A stretch of 64,000 nt of DNA. Source: Chloroflexota bacterium (lineage in GTDB: Bacteria; Chloroflexota; UBA6077; FW602-bin22; JACPRP01). Positions 62,945 through 64,000 of the stretch are shown one piece after another (position 1 is the first letter of the stretch; every line of letters begins with the position of its first letter). The position numbers and the translations under genes are program-made. The stretch lies in assembly GCA_016189905.1 (NCBI GenBank), contig JACPRP010000118.1, positions 1 to 64,000 of the forward strand. The letters are read 5' to 3'. The notes beneath the pieces were generated by a model. It worked only from the letters and a program-made list of their open reading frames with translations. It did no database searches and was not told the DNA's origin.

Positions 62945-64000
62945 ATGTTGCGAGTTGCGATCATCAGGCTGGGCCAGAACCTGGCCCGAGAACTTAGTAT
63001 ATCGGGGAAGCACCGCCGGCGCCGTGTTTTCACCAAATGTCTGTCCAGTGTAGTGCTGGTTATGGCAACGCTGCTTTACCTGACGCTCGGAGTCTTCGCC
63101 TTCCCAACTGGCGGCAGCGCCGCCGATTTCGGCGATGGCGATGGCGTCTCTGGGAGCGTCGTCACCATCGCAGGCGAGGATTTCGACTATGTCTACACTG
63201 TCAACGGAGTGCCAGAGACGATTCGTGGCGTGGGCTACAACGTGATCTATCGCGGCTACAGCGACGAGGAACGTGCCCGTCTGTACGACCGCGATTTCTG
63301 GTTGATGTGGCAATCGGGTTTCAACACGATCGCCGGCTGGGACCAGGACAAAGGATACGAGCAGGATAAGTTCGACGAGCTGCTGCTCACTAAGGCAGAT
63401 CAGTATGGCCTTGGGGTGATCATGCCCTACTACCTTCCGCCGGAGGGTGATTACACGAGCGAGGACTACCGGCAGCAGGTCTCGGAAGACGTCGCTGCCT
63501 TTGTGTTGCGATTCAAAGACTATCCCGCCATACGAATGTGGGGATTGGGCAATGAGGTGCTGCTAGCCATCACAGATCCGCAACAAGCGGTGGCGTTTGC
63601 GTCGTTCCTCGTCGAGTTGGCGGATATGGTTCACGAGATCGACCCCAATCACCCCGTGATCTATCGCGAAAGCGAGGACGTTTTCGTTCCCATTCTGCGC
63701 GATGCGATACTCAGAGACGGGATTCGCCGTCCCTGGCTGGTCTACGGGCTGAACGTGTACACGTTTCGGATCAACCAGATCCTCGCCAACTGGCCGCAGC
63801 TTGGCCTCGACATCCCTATCGTCGTTTCCGAGTTCGCGCCCATCGGCTTGCACGGTGAAGAGCGGGCCAGAGGCTACACACAGATGTGGCAAGCCCTTCG
63901 CAGCTATCCATCTATGGTGTTCGGTGGCCTGGCGTACGTCTGGACGACCGAAGGACCCGAGCCGGTCGATCGATTATTCGGCCTTCTGGATAGCAGAGCC
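62945..64000 (+). CDS. Secreted glycoside hydrolase, GH2-like (3' end outside window)
   Basis: At least 352 residues, open at the window end. After a signal anchor ('LSSVVLVMATLLYLTLGV') the domain starts 'GVPETIRGVGYNVIYRGY' and has a TIM-barrel with acid/base Glu in 'RMWGLGNEVLLAI' and nucleophile Glu in 'IPIVVSEFAPIGLHG'. These fit GH2-type clan-A enzymes, although the jelly-roll domains of GH2 are missing from the N-terminus. ATG 62945 has GGAGGGG upstream. It is divergent from the other hydrolase. Confidence 0.82.
   Translation, partial: MLRVAIIRLGQNLARELSISGKHRRRRVFTKCLSSVVLVMATLLYLTLGVFAFPTGGSAADFGDGDGVSGSVVTIAGEDFDYVYTVNGVPETIRGVGYNVIYRGYSDEERARLYDRDFWLMWQSGFNTIAGWDQDKGYEQDKFDELLLTKADQYGLGVIMPYYLPPEGDYTSEDYRQQVSEDVAAFVLRFKDYPAIRMWGLGNEVLLAITDPQQAVAFASFLVELADMVHEIDPNHPVIYRESEDVFVPILRDAILRDGIRRPWLVYGLNVYTFRINQILANWPQLGLDIPIVVSEFAPIGLHGEERARGYTQMWQALRSYPSMVFGGLAYVWTTEGPEPVDRLFGLLDSRA

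Overview
The window looks like chromosome of an uncultured or poorly studied Chloroflexota-type bacterium. Composition is moderately GC-rich throughout. Every solute-binding protein carries a lipobox, as expected of a monoderm. An archaeal-type ATP-dependent ligase lies beside a PHP-domain PolX, and a secreted hydrolase ends in a Chloroflexota-like 'YFPRVYKNY' tail. The phylum is inferred from gene content and was not tested. No rRNA, tRNA, CRISPR array, transposase or phage gene was seen.

Layout: 1-6.9 kb holds the C-terminal three quarters of secA and a MoxR/DUF58/transglutaminase operon. 6.9-13.5 kb carries housekeeping genes: ilvA, galU, a PerM-type permease, an amidohydrolase, recJ and a small protein. 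13.5-15.9 kb is a DUF59 / heme-copper-oxidase-like / DUF2249 operon on the minus strand. 16-24.4 kb has a queuosine-precursor transporter, a two-component system, DoxX, a nitroreductase, an MFS carrier, a cytidylate kinase-like protein and dprA. 24.4-30 kb holds a row of stem-loops, a 35-residue membrane protein that falls below usual gene-calling size, the DNA ligase, polX and gap. 30-36 kb has a CoxE-like VWA protein with a MoxR ATPase, a flavin reductase, a DUF4097 protein and a type II NADH dehydrogenase.

The accessory core is 38-54 kb. It contains three modules in which a secreted solute-binding lipoprotein is followed directly by a closely related cupin. Two of the binding proteins are TctC-like and one is of the iron/ABC type. 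Between and around them lie a GlcD-like FAD oxidase, a GlcF/HdrD-like Fe-S protein, an FrdA-like flavoprotein with its own Fe-S partner, an RdhA/QueG-like double-cluster protein, a methylmalonate-semialdehyde dehydrogenase-type enzyme, an arylmalonate-decarboxylase-like enzyme and an NMT1-type binding protein. No membrane permease for any binding protein is present. The likely reading is uptake or sensing and oxidation of small organic or aromatic acids; the substrate cannot be named from sequence.

54-64 kb carries a CDC48-like double AAA ATPase whose second Walker B has Gln in place of Glu, a giant MalT-like regulator, a metallo-hydrolase and two secreted clan-A glycoside hydrolases, the last cut by the window end. 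Several intergenic regions hold dispersed palindromes (the GACCGACGCGG family, a 66-bp inverted-repeat element and a 23-bp tandem array) and other repeats.
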